From contig CP070728.1 of assembly GCA_020351025.1 (NCBI GenBank), positions 1,412,530 through 1,476,529 of the forward strand: DNA of 64,000 nucleotides. Direction: 5' to 3'. Below, one piece after another: positions 1 to 8,083 of the stretch. Every line of letters begins with the position of its first letter. The first letter of the stretch is position 1. A model generated the notes under the pieces. The model did not search any database. It was not told where the DNA came from and saw only the letters and a list, made by a program, of their open reading frames with translations. This DNA comes from Planctomycetota bacterium (GTDB lineage Bacteria; Planctomycetota; Phycisphaerae; Sedimentisphaerales; Anaerobacaceae). Made by a program: the position numbers and the translations under genes.

Positions 1-503
1 TTTAAAATCATCTGGATTTTGCCGGTGTCCCTGAGGAAATTGGCGAGCCATTTGATATTCCAGATATCTGCGCAAATGGTTAAAGCAACATTGGTTGCGC
101 CAATTTTAATTATGACAGGTTCGGTACCGGGGGTGAAATATCTTCGCTCATCGAAGACGGCGGTATTAGACAGACGACCTTTGCGATAAATTTTGCTTAA
201 GCGGCCTGATTGCAATACGGCGGCGGAGTTGTAACAGGCACCTTCATAACTTTCGGGGAGGCCGACAATTATGGTTTTTTCCGGGCAGTCAGCAGCGAGT
301 TTCTCGACTGTTTGATGACAATCGTATAAGAAATGCTTCTTTAGCAACAGGTCTTCGGGTGGATAGCCGGAAACAGCGAGTTCCGGAAAAGTTAGTAAAT
401 CCACATTTGAGTTAAGTGCGTGGCTGTAAATGTTTTGCATTTTTTGGGCGTTGCCGGTTAAGTCACCGACGACAGGGTTGAATTGTCCCAGGGCCACACG
501 CAT
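1..503 (-). CDS. nadE: Glutamine-dependent NAD(+) synthetase, N-terminal amidase part (cut by window edge)
   Basis: The start codon is at 503 and the reading frame stays open to the window edge, giving the first 167 residues. They form a nitrilase-superfamily glutaminase domain: MRVALGQFNPVVGD at the start, the catalytic Glu in FPELAVSGYPPEDLL, the Lys region in KIYRKGRLSN...FDERRYF, and the nucleophile Cys in ICADIW. This is the glutaminase half of the fused NAD synthetase, which feeds ammonia to the C-terminal NadE domain to amidate deamido-NAD; that domain lies outside the window. The usual ICEDIW is ICADIW here. Upstream is a long spacer, so the gene probably has its own promoter. A free carbon-nitrogen hydrolase is the alternative, because the synthetase half cannot be seen. 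Confidence 0.85.
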   Translation of the reverse strand, partial: MRVALGQFNPVVGDLTGNAQKMQNIYSHALNSNVDLLTFPELAVSGYPPEDLLLKKHFLYDCHQTVEKLAADCPEKTIIVGLPESYEGACYNSAAVLQSGRLSKIYRKGRLSNTAVFDERRYFTPGTEPVIIKIGATNVALTICADIWNIKWLANFLRDTGKIQMIL

Positions 504-770
504 TGGCTGTAAACCTTTATAAATAGGTTACTTATGGAGGCTTTATTAAACAAATCGAAGACGATAAAATCCAAGCCGGGCACTTTTGTTGCATTCTATG
601 AGTGAAAGATTAAAACACAAGCCTTTTTTGTGCAATTAATTACGAGCTACGATTAGACAAGAGCTGCTTACGATTTCACGATACGTGCAGAGAGTATGTT
701 AAGAATAAATCAGGTAAGTTTGGTAAGGTGGGACATGTGAAAAACGCAAGTTTTTACATACTTTTGTGTG

Positions 771-876
771 AAAAGTAGCCAAACGTAGCCAAACGTAGCC
801 AAACGTTGCAAAACTTCGCCAAAATAGCGCAAAAGTTTCGCAAAACGGTGCCAAACTATGTCAAAAAAGTGCAAAA
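771..876. repeat. Phased A-tract array (predicted bent DNA)
   Basis: Runs of three to six A begin at 771, 781, 791, 801, 810, 821, 831, 842, 853, 863 and 873: eleven tracts at a mean spacing of 10.2 bases. The first copies are near-exact repeats of gtagccaaac and later ones drift (ttcgccaaaa, tagcgcaaaa, ggtgccaaac). In-phase A-tracts at helical pitch are the classic cause of intrinsic DNA curvature. The array sits about 270 bases upstream of the nadE start and 130 bases beyond the cold-shock gene terminator. The rest of the 504-1002 spacer shows no gene. Confidence 0.8.
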
Positions 877-972
877 TTTTGCAGGTATGTCTGCTATTAA
901 TCGCGGATTACACGGAGGATTAAAATTGGCTACAAAAAGGCACAAAAGACACGAAAAGATTAACCACGGATT

Positions 973-1001
973 ACACTGATTAAGCCAGATTTATTTGGCC
1001 A
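973..1001. repeat. 29-base dispersed repeat, copy 1
   Basis: Identical over 29 bases to 3250-3278 (starts acactgattaagcc, ends ttatttggcca), with weaker similarity on both flanks (cacgga before, A-rich after). Both copies lie in spacers beyond the 3' end of a gene. Phrases of the type cacggattacactgatt also occur near 900, so this belongs to a degenerate intergenic repeat family. Confidence 0.7.
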
Positions 1002-1002
1002 T

Positions 1003-1030
1003 AAAAAAGGCCCTACCATTTGGCAGAGCC
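1003..1030 (-). terminator. Rho-independent terminator of the cold-shock gene
   Basis: On the minus strand GGCTCTGCC pairs with GGTAGGGCC (two G-T wobbles) around loop AAAT and is followed by six T residues. It begins 28 bases after the cold-shock stop codon. Confidence 0.75.
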
Positions 1031-1057
1031 CATTCGGTTTTCAAGCTGCGTCCCTGG

Positions 1058-1261
1058 TTAGGAAGGGATCACATTCGTCGCACATGGACCTTTTTTGCCT
1101 TGTCCGACTTCAAACTCAACCTTTTGGCCTTCATCAAGCGATGCATAACCACTCATTTTAATCTCCGAGTGGTGGACAAAAAGCTCCTGACTGTCATCAT
1201 CCGGGACAATAAAACCAAATCCCTTACTTGAATTGAACCATTTTACTTTACCTTTACTCAC
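1058..1261 (-). CDS. csp: Cold-shock domain protein (CspA family)
   Basis: A 67-residue single-domain cold-shock protein, the normal family length. RNP1 is visible as KGFGFI and RNP2 as LFVHHS, the nucleic-acid binding faces of the five-stranded OB fold; [13 protein letters not shown] is the family signature. It binds single-stranded RNA or DNA as a chaperone in the cytoplasm. The start is GTG at 1261, chosen because AAGGAG lies 8 bases upstream and the next in-frame ATG would destroy the fold. The leader carries two stem-loops, one touching the Shine-Dalgarno sequence, and a strong terminator follows, so it is a single-gene unit. Whether it is actually cold-induced cannot be told. Confidence 0.95.
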   Translation of the reverse strand: MSKGKVKWFNSSKGFGFIVPDDDSQELFVHHSEIKMSGYASLDEGQKVEFEVGQGKKGPCATNVIPS

Positions 1262-1269
1262 TTGTACTT

Positions 1270-1343
1270 CTCCTTGGCCTGTTTATAGGCCACCTAAAAA
1301 ATATCTCTCATTTCTAATTTATTAGGGGATACTCCTGAGAGAT
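1270..1343 (-). promoter_or_regulatory. Structured 5' leader of the cold-shock gene
   Basis: Two inverted repeats lie just upstream of the GTG start. TGGCCT/AGGCCA (1275-1292, 6-base loop) abuts the AAGGAG ribosome site (1270-1275), sharing one base. ATCTCTCA/TGAGAGAT (1303-1310 and 1336-1343) encloses a further 25 bases. Cold-shock mRNAs of other bacteria use leader folding to control translation; a thermosensor role here is inference. Confidence 0.45.
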
Positions 1344-1370
1344 GGAAGAATAATCACCGCTAAAAAAATC

Positions 1371-1399
1371 AGCATAAGATAATAACCGATGTGACGCAA
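1371..1399 (-). promoter_or_regulatory. Candidate promoter of the cold-shock gene
   Basis: Minus strand TTGCGT (1394-1399), a 17-base spacer, then TATGCT (1371-1376). The match to the sigma-70 consensus is only moderate, but spacing is ideal and it would give a leader of about 100 bases, in keeping with the leader stem-loops. Confidence 0.3.
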
Positions 1400-1801
1400 G
1401 AAATAAATTAAAAAAATTCATTCTTTTCAAACAAGAAGCTATTGATGCCGACTGCATCCCAAAAACCCTCAAAATTCCATCTACAACACCACTTCCACTA
1501 CTTTTGTTCCCCATAAACTCAATCCAAAGGGCTTTGTGGGGGTGTGATGTATGAGTGCAAAAGAGTTAGAATAATTAGTTGTACTACTGAACCAGGATTT
1601 GTATATTAACTGAAATGTGACTTAGCGGTGTAGCTGGGCTGGTATAAGTTGGAAGTCCCAGAATAATATATACAGGAAGGTAAAACAGAGACTTTTCACG
1701 ATGGGAAAAGGTGTACCAGTCAAAGCATTAGAAACTATTCTGATCCCTAGTAAATCACACATTGTTATTCCCGGTCCAAGCAGTACAGGTGAGACACTAT
1801 C
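1400..1801. other. Spacer without a convincing gene
   Basis: No recognisable protein. A 46-codon open frame from ATG 1701 to the TGA at 1839-1841 overlaps the next gene's start in another frame; it has no recognisable motif and is at most a candidate leader peptide. The stretch presumably holds the radical SAM gene's promoter, which I could not assign. Confidence 0.4.
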
Positions 1802-3193
1802 ATGCGACTATATCTCATCAATCCGTCAAATCCGCTTGTGAGCATCGTCAAAGTCAAGGAGAGCCGTTGGAATCGTTACCGTGTATGGAAACCACTCAGT
1901 CTTATGGTTCTGGCGGGCCTGACACCACCGTCGTGGGAAATCACGATCGTAGACGAGAATCTCGGCTTGCCGGACTATCCGGCCATGCCTCGGCCGGACC
2001 TGGTGGGCATTACCGCTTTCACCTCGCAGGCGAACCGCGCCTATAAAGTGGCCGCTCACTTCCGCAATATAGGTGTACCCGTGGTCATGGGCGGTATTCA
2101 TGCAACCATGTGCCTGGATGAGGTCATGGAGCGTGTGGACTCCGTCGTCACGGGTGAAGCCGAGGTCATCTGGCAACAGGTTTTGGACGATGCCCTGCAT
2201 GGCAACCTGAAGCGTCGTTACGAGGGAGGGCTTGCCGATATAAACTATGTCCCGTTAACCCGTCATGATTTGCTAGCTTCGTGGTATACCTTCGGAGCCA
2301 TTCAGACCACACGCGGCTGTCCTTTGAACTGCAGCTTTTGCAGCGTGACGGCGTTTAACGGAGCCCGCTACCGGCAACGCCCAATTCCGGATGTCGTGCG
2401 AGAGTTCCAGTCGATTCGTGAAAAACGTGTTCTGGTGGTGGACGACAACCTTATCGGCACGCGCCCAGAACACATCGCCCGTGCCAAGGATATGTTCCTC
2501 GCTATGGCACAAGCGAACCTGCGAAAGGAATGGATTGCCCAGGCCACCATTAACTTCGCCGATGACGAAGAACTTCTAACGTTGGCCTCAAAGGCCGGCT
2601 GTAGAGGCATCTTCATCGGCTTTGAGTCCCTCTCGCCGGAAGGGCTTCAGGAGCTCGGCAAGAAATTCAATCTTCTCAAAGGCCGGGATTTCCGCGCCTC
2701 AGTACGGCGCATACAAAAGCACAACATTCTGGTAGTAGGTTCGTTTATCATTGGTTTGGATATAGACGAAGCTGGCATCGGTAAACGTATCGCCGAGGCA
2801 GCCCGCCGGTACGGCGTGGACAATCTCAACGTGCTGTTTTTAACTCCCCTGCCCGGCACACGCCTGTGGGACCAGCTGAAATCGGAGGACCGCATCGCCC
2901 TCAGCACGTTCCCCGAAGACTGGAAATACTACACACTAACCTTCCCGACAGCTCGGTATAAGCATTTGTCTCTGGATAGCATCATCGAAGAAATGCTTGG
3001 GTGCGAGCGGGACTTCTATTCCATACCGCACATTCTGCGCAGGGCCTTAGGCAACTTATGGCATCGCCGCCAGCCGCTGATCAGCCTGGTGAGCAATCTC
3101 TCTTACAGGAGCAATCTCAGACTAAACAGTAAGGCATACGCGGACTTCAAGGGTTACTGGGGCAATAGGCACAATTGTTTGAAGCAGACCTGA
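1802..3193 (+). CDS. B12-binding domain radical SAM protein
   Basis: A 463-residue protein with two domains. Residues 1-150 resemble a cobalamin-binding Rossmann fold (MRLYLINPSNPL, then DLVGITAFTSQANRAYKVAAHFR and a GGIHATM segment). Residues 165-380 form a radical SAM barrel whose 4Fe-4S cysteines are C173, C177 and C180 in GCPLNCSFC; later barrel motifs include GCRGIFIGFES and LPGTRLW. This architecture is found in cobalamin-dependent methylases and cyclases acting on lipids, antibiotics or peptides; the substrate cannot be read from sequence. A weak ribosome site (AGGTGAG) precedes the ATG. It stands alone, with repeat-filled spacers either side, so no pathway partner is visible. Confidence 0.85.
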   Translation: MRLYLINPSNPLVSIVKVKESRWNRYRVWKPLSLMVLAGLTPPSWEITIVDENLGLPDYPAMPRPDLVGITAFTSQANRAYKVAAHFRNIGVPVVMGGIHATMCLDEVMERVDSVVTGEAEVIWQQVLDDALHGNLKRRYEGGLADINYVPLTRHDLLASWYTFGAIQTTRGCPLNCSFCSVTAFNGARYRQRPIPDVVREFQSIREKRVLVVDDNLIGTRPEHIARAKDMFLAMAQANLRKEWIAQATINFADDEELLTLASKAGCRGIFIGFESLSPEGLQELGKKFNLLKGRDFRASVRRIQKHNILVVGSFIIGLDIDEAGIGKRIAEAARRYGVDNLNVLFLTPLPGTRLWDQLKSEDRIALSTFPEDWKYYTLTFPTARYKHLSLDSIIEEMLGCERDFYSIPHILRRALGNLWHRRQPLISLVSNLSYRSNLRLNSKAYADFKGYWGNRHNCLKQT

Positions 3194-3249
3194 AGAACCG
3201 AAGCCGAGGGATCTTCCGAAGGTTTTTGAGAAAAAACGGACACGGACTG

Positions 3250-3278
3250 ACACTGATTAAGCCAGATTTATTTGGCCA
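3250..3278. repeat. 29-base dispersed repeat, copy 2
   Basis: Exact match to 973-1001; lies 57 bases beyond the radical SAM stop codon. Confidence 0.7.
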
Positions 3279-3522
3279 AAAAAAATAAGTACAGATTAAC
3301 ACAAATGAACACGAAATGATTTACCGCGGAGAAAAAAGTCAGGCACTAAGACGCAAGGCAGAGGATTAGAGTTTGGTTAAGTGTTGAGGGTTTGGAAAGG
3401 GGAAATAGCGTAGAGCGGGTAGCGTAGAGCGGAGGACAAAAATAGCGTGGAGCGTATTGCGTATAGCGTGTAGAAACTGGATTCCTGCTCCCTTTGGGAC
3501 AGGTTTCGCAGGAATAACAAAA

Positions 3523-3561
3523 GAGATTGCCGCGCATCGCTTCGCGCTGCTCGCAATGACG
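3523..3561. repeat. Palindromic gagattgc...gcaatgacg intergenic element
   Basis: On the minus strand this reads CGTCATTGCGAG, a GC-rich palindromic core (GCGCGAAGCGATGCGC region), then GCAATCTC. Elements of this form are well-known dispersed intergenic repeats in many unrelated bacteria. A shorter relative with the same ends lies at 3659-3686. Confidence 0.65.
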
Positions 3562-3827
3562 AGGGGGGCCTGGTCGCAGGGTAGTCGATGCGGGAATACG
3601 GGGAAGCGTTAATGCGTAGATGCGTAGATGTGTGGAGGCGTTGGTGGTAAGAAGTGTAGAGATTGCCTTGCTTGGCCGGCAATGACAGGAGAAAGAACAT
3701 CGAATATTGAACAAGGAATATCGCAATACGCAGCGAGACTCCCTTGCCGGCAGCATTGCTGGCTCCTCGCAATGCCGTTGAACGTTAAAGGCAGCGCCGG
3801 ACAGGGCTGGTGTTTAAATATACACCG

Positions 3828-4742
3828 TTATTGTTTTGTTTCGAGTGGTTTTTCGGCCTCGTCGAAAAACCGGTTCTGCAGGTTTTGAACCTTTTCGTCC
3901 TTCTTGACGGTCCGAATCATCTTTGTCAGCTGGTCAACCTTGCCATTAATGTACAGCTCGCCAAGCTCAGGTGTGGCAAGACTCCCATCGCCTGCGTAGT
4001 GATTCGGAAAGCTTGCATACCACCAAATACCGACATAGGTGTCATTTAGCTCGTTTAGTCGCTTCTGGTCTTCTCCGCTTTGTTGTTCGGCCTTTTCAAG
4101 ATGAACGAGTTCGGGGCGATGAGCCATCAAAACAGAGGTTTCGAGCTCGCATGCGTGGCCGCTGGTGTCGGTCTTTCTTAGCTTTTTGATTTTGTCTTGG
4201 AGTTCGGGGTCATCTTTCGGTGCGAAGAGGTAGACGGCATAATTAGTGCGTTTTTCCAGCTGGGCTTGACAGAAGAATCTGAGGAAGTGATTATTTCCGC
4301 CGTGACCGTTTACAATGATGATTTTCCTGATGCCGTTGCGTGCGAGCTCATCGCAGGTTTCCTGAAGCAGGTCCCAGATGAGTTTGTGGTTGTACGCGAT
4401 GGTGCCCGGCTGATGCTTTCCTTCAGCTATCTGGCCGAAATAATATTGTGGAAAGACAAGCGTATATTCGGCCTTTGCGGCCCTTAATGCGATTTCTCTG
4501 ACATCGAGCAAATCGGTACCGAGGGGAAGGTGTGGCCCGTGTTTTTCGAGGACTCCGAATGGAATGATGCAGGTGCCGGCCGATTTTCGCACGGCAGATA
4601 TAAATTGTAGTGCGGTGAGCTGCTCGTATTTGACGGGCAAGTTTTGAACCGAAGGGTCGGCCTCGGGTGCGGCGAACAGGGCTGCAGAGAGGACGCTCAG
4701 TAGGGCTGACAGTAGTAGTAAAGAGGCAATTAGCTTTTTCAT
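3828..4742 (-). CDS. Secreted creatininase-family amidohydrolase
   Basis: A 304-residue protein with an N-terminal signal peptide (about residues 1-25, Lys-Lys then a Leu/Ala-rich core ending ALFAA). The mature part has the creatininase-family metal ligands: E66, H68 and D77 region in EKHGPHLPLGTD, NGHGGNNH at 145-152, and a later GHACELETS. The family hydrolyses creatinine or related cyclic/formyl amides and includes MftE-type peptidases; being exported is unusual, so the substrate is open. AGGAG lies just upstream of the ATG. It sits downstream of, and in the same direction as, the type II secretion operon, separated by about 290 bases that show no gene and no clear terminator. Confidence 0.8.
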   Translation of the reverse strand: MKKLIASLLLLSALLSVLSAALFAAPEADPSVQNLPVKYEQLTALQFISAVRKSAGTCIIPFGVLEKHGPHLPLGTDLLDVREIALRAAKAEYTLVFPQYYFGQIAEGKHQPGTIAYNHKLIWDLLQETCDELARNGIRKIIIVNGHGGNNHFLRFFCQAQLEKRTNYAVYLFAPKDDPELQDKIKKLRKTDTSGHACELETSVLMAHRPELVHLEKAEQQSGEDQKRLNELNDTYVGIWWYASFPNHYAGDGSLATPELGELYINGKVDQLTKMIRTVKKDEKVQNLQNRFFDEAEKPLETKQ

Positions 4743-5028
4743 TTTTGAGTTCTCCTAAAAATATATGTTTACACGAAACACAACTGCCAGGCTTTAGTTT
4801 AGCAGAAATCATGACCGTCAGACAGGTATTTTTGAGGTGGGCAATTCTATGACTCGTGGCATGTCGGTCTTTGCATGGGTTTTGTCTCTCGTCAAAGGTA
4901 TGTCGAGGAAGTAAACATTCAAAAGTTAAAGGTCAAAAGGGCAAAGATAAGATTTTTGTTCGCAGGTGAGATGCCCGCACGCGTTGGGTAAACTTGGGGT
5001 ATTGTTGGTATGACAAGTTAGTGGAGTT

Positions 5029-5553
5029 TCAGTCTTTGAGAAGTTTGATGTTTCGGATTTCAATAGTCGAATTGAGGAGGTCTTCGTTCTCGAGGCTTTT
5101 TTTAATGTAGAGGGTTTTGACGCTGGCCAGGACGTTTGAAGACTGGACATTACGGAGGAGAGCAATCAGCTCTTTAAGGGTTACATTTTGCAGGTTTAGC
5201 TCGACAATCGTTTCAGAATAGCCGGATTCCGGCTGGATAAGGTTCTGCTTCATTGATGCGACTTTATTTTCAAGGTTAGAGCTGCGAATTTGGGATTCCA
5301 AGAATGGGAGCAATTCAACACCTTCCTGCGAAGCCATTTTTGCGCGCAGGCTGTTTAGCCTGTCGCGTATAGCGATAAAACGGGCACTTTTTGAGCGAAG
5401 CTGGCGGAGCTCATCCTGCTTTTGCGGTATGACCCTACTTAGGGTTTCTGCGCGAGCAAGCGAAGGGGAAATGAAAAAAGCATAGAGAAGCCAAGCAATT
5501 AAAAAGAGAACTAAACAAACAGCAAGCAACTTTTCTCTATTTGTCAGGCGCAT
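5029..5553 (-). CDS. gspM: Type II secretion protein GspM-like
   Basis: A 174-residue bitopic protein: short cytoplasmic N-terminus, one membrane segment at about residues 10-30 (LLAVCLVLFLIAWLLYAFF), a coiled-coil-prone stretch, then a small periplasmic ferredoxin-like domain. This matches GspM/PilO-type subunits of the inner-membrane platform that partner GspL. Sequence similarity in this family is always weak, so the call rests on architecture and position: last gene of the gsp operon, its ATG overlapping the gspL stop by one base (TAATG). Confidence 0.75.
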   Translation of the reverse strand: MRLTNREKLLAVCLVLFLIAWLLYAFFISPSLARAETLSRVIPQKQDELRQLRSKSARFIAIRDRLNSLRAKMASQEGVELLPFLESQIRSSNLENKVASMKQNLIQPESGYSETIVELNLQNVTLKELIALLRNVQSSNVLASVKTLYIKKSLENEDLLNSTIEIRNIKLLKD

Positions 5554-7031
5554 TATATTTTCTCCGAAAAGCCAGGATTTATGAGGATGGTAAATCGTAT
5601 GCTGCCTGATTGGGACAGCTTTTGGACATCCTGGACGTCGACAAGTTTAAATTGGGGGATTTTCTGCAATAGGCTTTGCCAGTGGTAGACAGTTTCAAAA
5701 GAATCGCAGGTTCCATTCAAGCGGATGGAATCGTCAGTTATCAACAGGTCGTCAATCCTGATAGCGGTCTTTGAAGGGATGCTTTTGGTTATTGAGTGAA
5801 GGGCTTCGAGCGGGTCAAGGTGAGCCGGGTCTAAGGGAGCGAAGAGGCGGTAATCTTTGTGCAAAGATTGGAGCTTTTGCTCTAACTGGGCAAGGGGACT
5901 TACAATATTTTTTTCCTGTGGCAAAGTACTCTGAAAGAGCTCTTTAATTTCATTTTTGACGTTTGAATACTCGTCTTCGAGGCGTGACAATCTCAAGAGC
6001 AGGCCAAGGAAAGAGACAGCAGCAATAGCAGCGAGAAGTATTGCACAGATGGTGAATTCCTTTTTTAGATTCAAGGGGTGCTTTGCCTTTGCGGTATCAG
6101 CTTTTAAGAAGTTAGTAGCTTCGGCCTGCTCCGAAACCAGAGCGCTTAAAGCCAGGCCTTGAGCGAGAGATATATCAGCAGTGCCATTGGAGTCGGGCAG
6201 GCGTGTAACCTTTGCATAAGGATTAACAACGGTTATTTGACAATTCAGATTTTCCTTAAGGATTGCCAAGAGGTTCTTAGGGAGATTGTGGCCAGCGGCC
6301 AAATAAATACAAGTGCTTTGGTCAAGGGGTGCTTGAAATACTTTTTGCCAGGTAATTTCTACCTCGCTTGAAAGGAGCTGGGCGATTTGTTCAGTAAGAG
6401 CGTAAATATCACCATCTGAGCGTGAAAAGTTTGGGATGTTTCTAACGAGCAGAACATTGCTATCCTCGATAACGGCCAAAGTAATGTACGAGAGGTCAAT
6501 ATAAACAATAAGAGCTTTGCCGGTCATAGCTTGCGGATGATTAACGGCAACGGTCAAACGAACTGCGAAGATGGGAGCTTCGACGAGGTTCGGCTTAAGG
6601 TTTGCCTCAGAGAGTGTGTTTAGTCTTTCCTGCAGCGATTCTTTTTTTGTCGCTGCTACGAGGACAGAACACTTTTGGTCAGGCATCTGACGGTATGAAC
6701 ATACGTGGGCGACACTTTCAATCGGTTGTATTGGAAAATGATGCTCTAATGCGGCTGAACCAGAGGAGGAGAATTGTTTTATGGAGTCAACATCAGTGAC
6801 TAAACTCCGATAGAAAACGGAATTGTGCGGCATAGAAATCGCAACATCGGCACGACGGTCAAACCCACGTCGGGTGGTGAGGGATTTGAGTATATCCGCC
6901 GGTGAGTCAGTACTTCGTCGAGTTTGTGTGGTAAAGACTTTTTCGACGTTGAACCTTCCATTGGTGCGTGAGAGCTGCACCGCACGCAGGTAGGAAGAAC
7001 CAATATCTATGCCGATACATCGCTTAGGCAT
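5553..7031 (-). CDS. gspL: Type II secretion protein GspL-like (actin-fold, PilM/PilN-like)
   Basis: 492 residues. The N-terminal part is an actin-like domain of the PilM/GspL type (CIGIDIGSSYLRAVQLSR at the start, later LIVYIDLSYITLAVIED). A membrane segment lies at about residues 330-350, followed by a coiled coil and a periplasmic ferredoxin-like domain with PilN character. In other systems this subunit clamps the GspE ATPase to the membrane platform and pairs with GspM. It follows gspK by 46 bases and is coupled to gspM. A fused PilM-PilN reading is equivalent; the pseudopilin genes upstream favour the T2SS assignment. Confidence 0.85.
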   Translation of the reverse strand: MPKRCIGIDIGSSYLRAVQLSRTNGRFNVEKVFTTQTRRSTDSPADILKSLTTRRGFDRRADVAISMPHNSVFYRSLVTDVDSIKQFSSSGSAALEHHFPIQPIESVAHVCSYRQMPDQKCSVLVAATKKESLQERLNTLSEANLKPNLVEAPIFAVRLTVAVNHPQAMTGKALIVYIDLSYITLAVIEDSNVLLVRNIPNFSRSDGDIYALTEQIAQLLSSEVEITWQKVFQAPLDQSTCIYLAAGHNLPKNLLAILKENLNCQITVVNPYAKVTRLPDSNGTADISLAQGLALSALVSEQAEATNFLKADTAKAKHPLNLKKEFTICAILLAAIAAVSFLGLLLRLSRLEDEYSNVKNEIKELFQSTLPQEKNIVSPLAQLEQKLQSLHKDYRLFAPLDPAHLDPLEALHSITKSIPSKTAIRIDDLLITDDSIRLNGTCDSFETVYHWQSLLQKIPQFKLVDVQDVQKLSQSGSIRFTILINPGFSEKI

Positions 7032-7077
7032 TTTCCTTTTTCGGTCGTTTTAACATAAACACTTTATTCAGATACAC

Positions 7078-8067
7078 TTAGAGCTCTTTATAAAAGAGCA
7101 CTTCAATATTTTTGGTATTGGTATTTTTTCTAAGAACTGCAAGTATGGTACGGCTCATATGGTTGACAGTTCCTTTCGAAGTTACGTGATAATATCCATC
7201 CGAAGGGCTTACAGTAACTTTCTCTTTAATCGCGGAATAGATAGCATCGGTCATGCCGGGGACATTCTGCACTTCTGCTACACTATTGAAGGGTTTGATT
7301 TTTCGCTGGTCGATAATTATTTTTGCCAAGGCAGGGTCCATTTTTTGCGAGAGAGACTCAATGACTAACTTCGAGGCAGAGTTAATATTAATTTTTCCAT
7401 CGCCGTAAACGGTTACATAATCATAAATCCGCTGAAAAACATCCGGTGTCAGGCCTTTGATGAGGAGTAGCTCTTCGGTCGTCTTAAAAGAGGCATTGCT
7501 ACAGTTGTAAGGTTCAGATAACTTTTGGTAATAAGCCGATTCAGCCCCCAAGTTTTTGTCTTTTATATAGTGCAGGTGAGCAACCTGGTCGTCGGCGTCA
7601 GTCCAATCAATAATGGCGGGGACTATGCCATAACCGATATGAGGGTGCTCAATTTGTTTTTGATTGAGCAGGTCGATAAGCCGAAGCAACTGCTCTATTG
7701 CCGTTCGGTCCGGTTTATCATTTTTGTCTGTGAGGAGATTGACATTTAATTTGCTGTTTTCCTGGTTGATTGTGACCGAGCATACTGCTTCAGCAATATC
7801 AAAAGTGTGTTCCGGTGAAAAAAGAGATTGTAAGGTTTTATTTGTAAAGATATCGTCATTAGTTCCGATAGCAGCAATTGCAATATTCAGTCCTGCTCTT
7901 GCAGAATTAAGAGCGAGCTTTGATTTTTTGAAGTGGTCTGCAGCTTGGAGGCATAATCGAGATTTATAGTTGAAGCCGAGGAGCAAAACGGTCAGCATCA
8001 TCAGGATAGCTAAAACGACAACAACTACAAATCCTTTTCTCTTTGTTTTTGTTCGTTTTCGTTTCAT
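7078..8067 (-). CDS. gspK: Type II secretion minor pseudopilin GspK
   Basis: About 329 residues from the chosen start. The leader is short and very basic (MKRKRTKTKRKG) and is followed by a hydrophobic helix FVVVVVLAILMMLTVLLLGF; like other GspK proteins it lacks the Glu at position +5. The rest has the large helical insert typical of GspK, including two helix-hairpin-helix-like INSAS/VQNVPGM segments. It should cap the tip of the pseudopilus with GspI and GspJ. An upstream in-frame ATG at 8118 would overlap gspJ by 35 bases and add an unlikely extension, so 8067 is preferred. Confidence 0.85.
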   Translation of the reverse strand: MKRKRTKTKRKGFVVVVVLAILMMLTVLLLGFNYKSRLCLQAADHFKKSKLALNSARAGLNIAIAAIGTNDDIFTNKTLQSLFSPEHTFDIAEAVCSVTINQENSKLNVNLLTDKNDKPDRTAIEQLLRLIDLLNQKQIEHPHIGYGIVPAIIDWTDADDQVAHLHYIKDKNLGAESAYYQKLSEPYNCSNASFKTTEELLLIKGLTPDVFQRIYDYVTVYGDGKININSASKLVIESLSQKMDPALAKIIIDQRKIKPFNSVAEVQNVPGMTDAIYSAIKEKVTVSPSDGYYHVTSKGTVNHMSRTILAVLRKNTNTKNIEVLFYKEL

Positions 8068-8083
8068 TGTTTTTTGACTAACA

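Larger units (their letters stand above)
3194..3827. repeat. Repeat-filled spacer, no gene
   Basis: 634 bases made of degenerate low-information repeats. It contains copy 2 of the 29-base repeat (3250-3278), phrases such as acagattaacacaaatgaacacg (3291-3313), tandem agcgtagagcgg/agcgtatagcgt units (about 3408-3470), and three elements of the gagattgc...gcaatgac type (3523-3561, 3659-3686, with a looser one near 3743-3776). Open frames through it are repeat translations, not genes. Confidence 0.7.

Noticed and set aside
771-876. CRISPR-like array
   Set aside because: The repeat unit is only about ten bases with no spacers and no cas genes nearby; helical phasing of A-tracts explains it.
1314-1514. 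66-codon minus-strand frame upstream of the cold-shock gene
   Set aside because: No motif and no ribosome site, and it covers the likely promoter and leader of the cold-shock gene.
3346-3888. Open frames of 86-136 codons on both strands in the 3.3-3.9 kb spacer
   Set aside because: They translate the tandem and palindromic repeats, have no ribosome sites and overlap each other; treated as repeat DNA.
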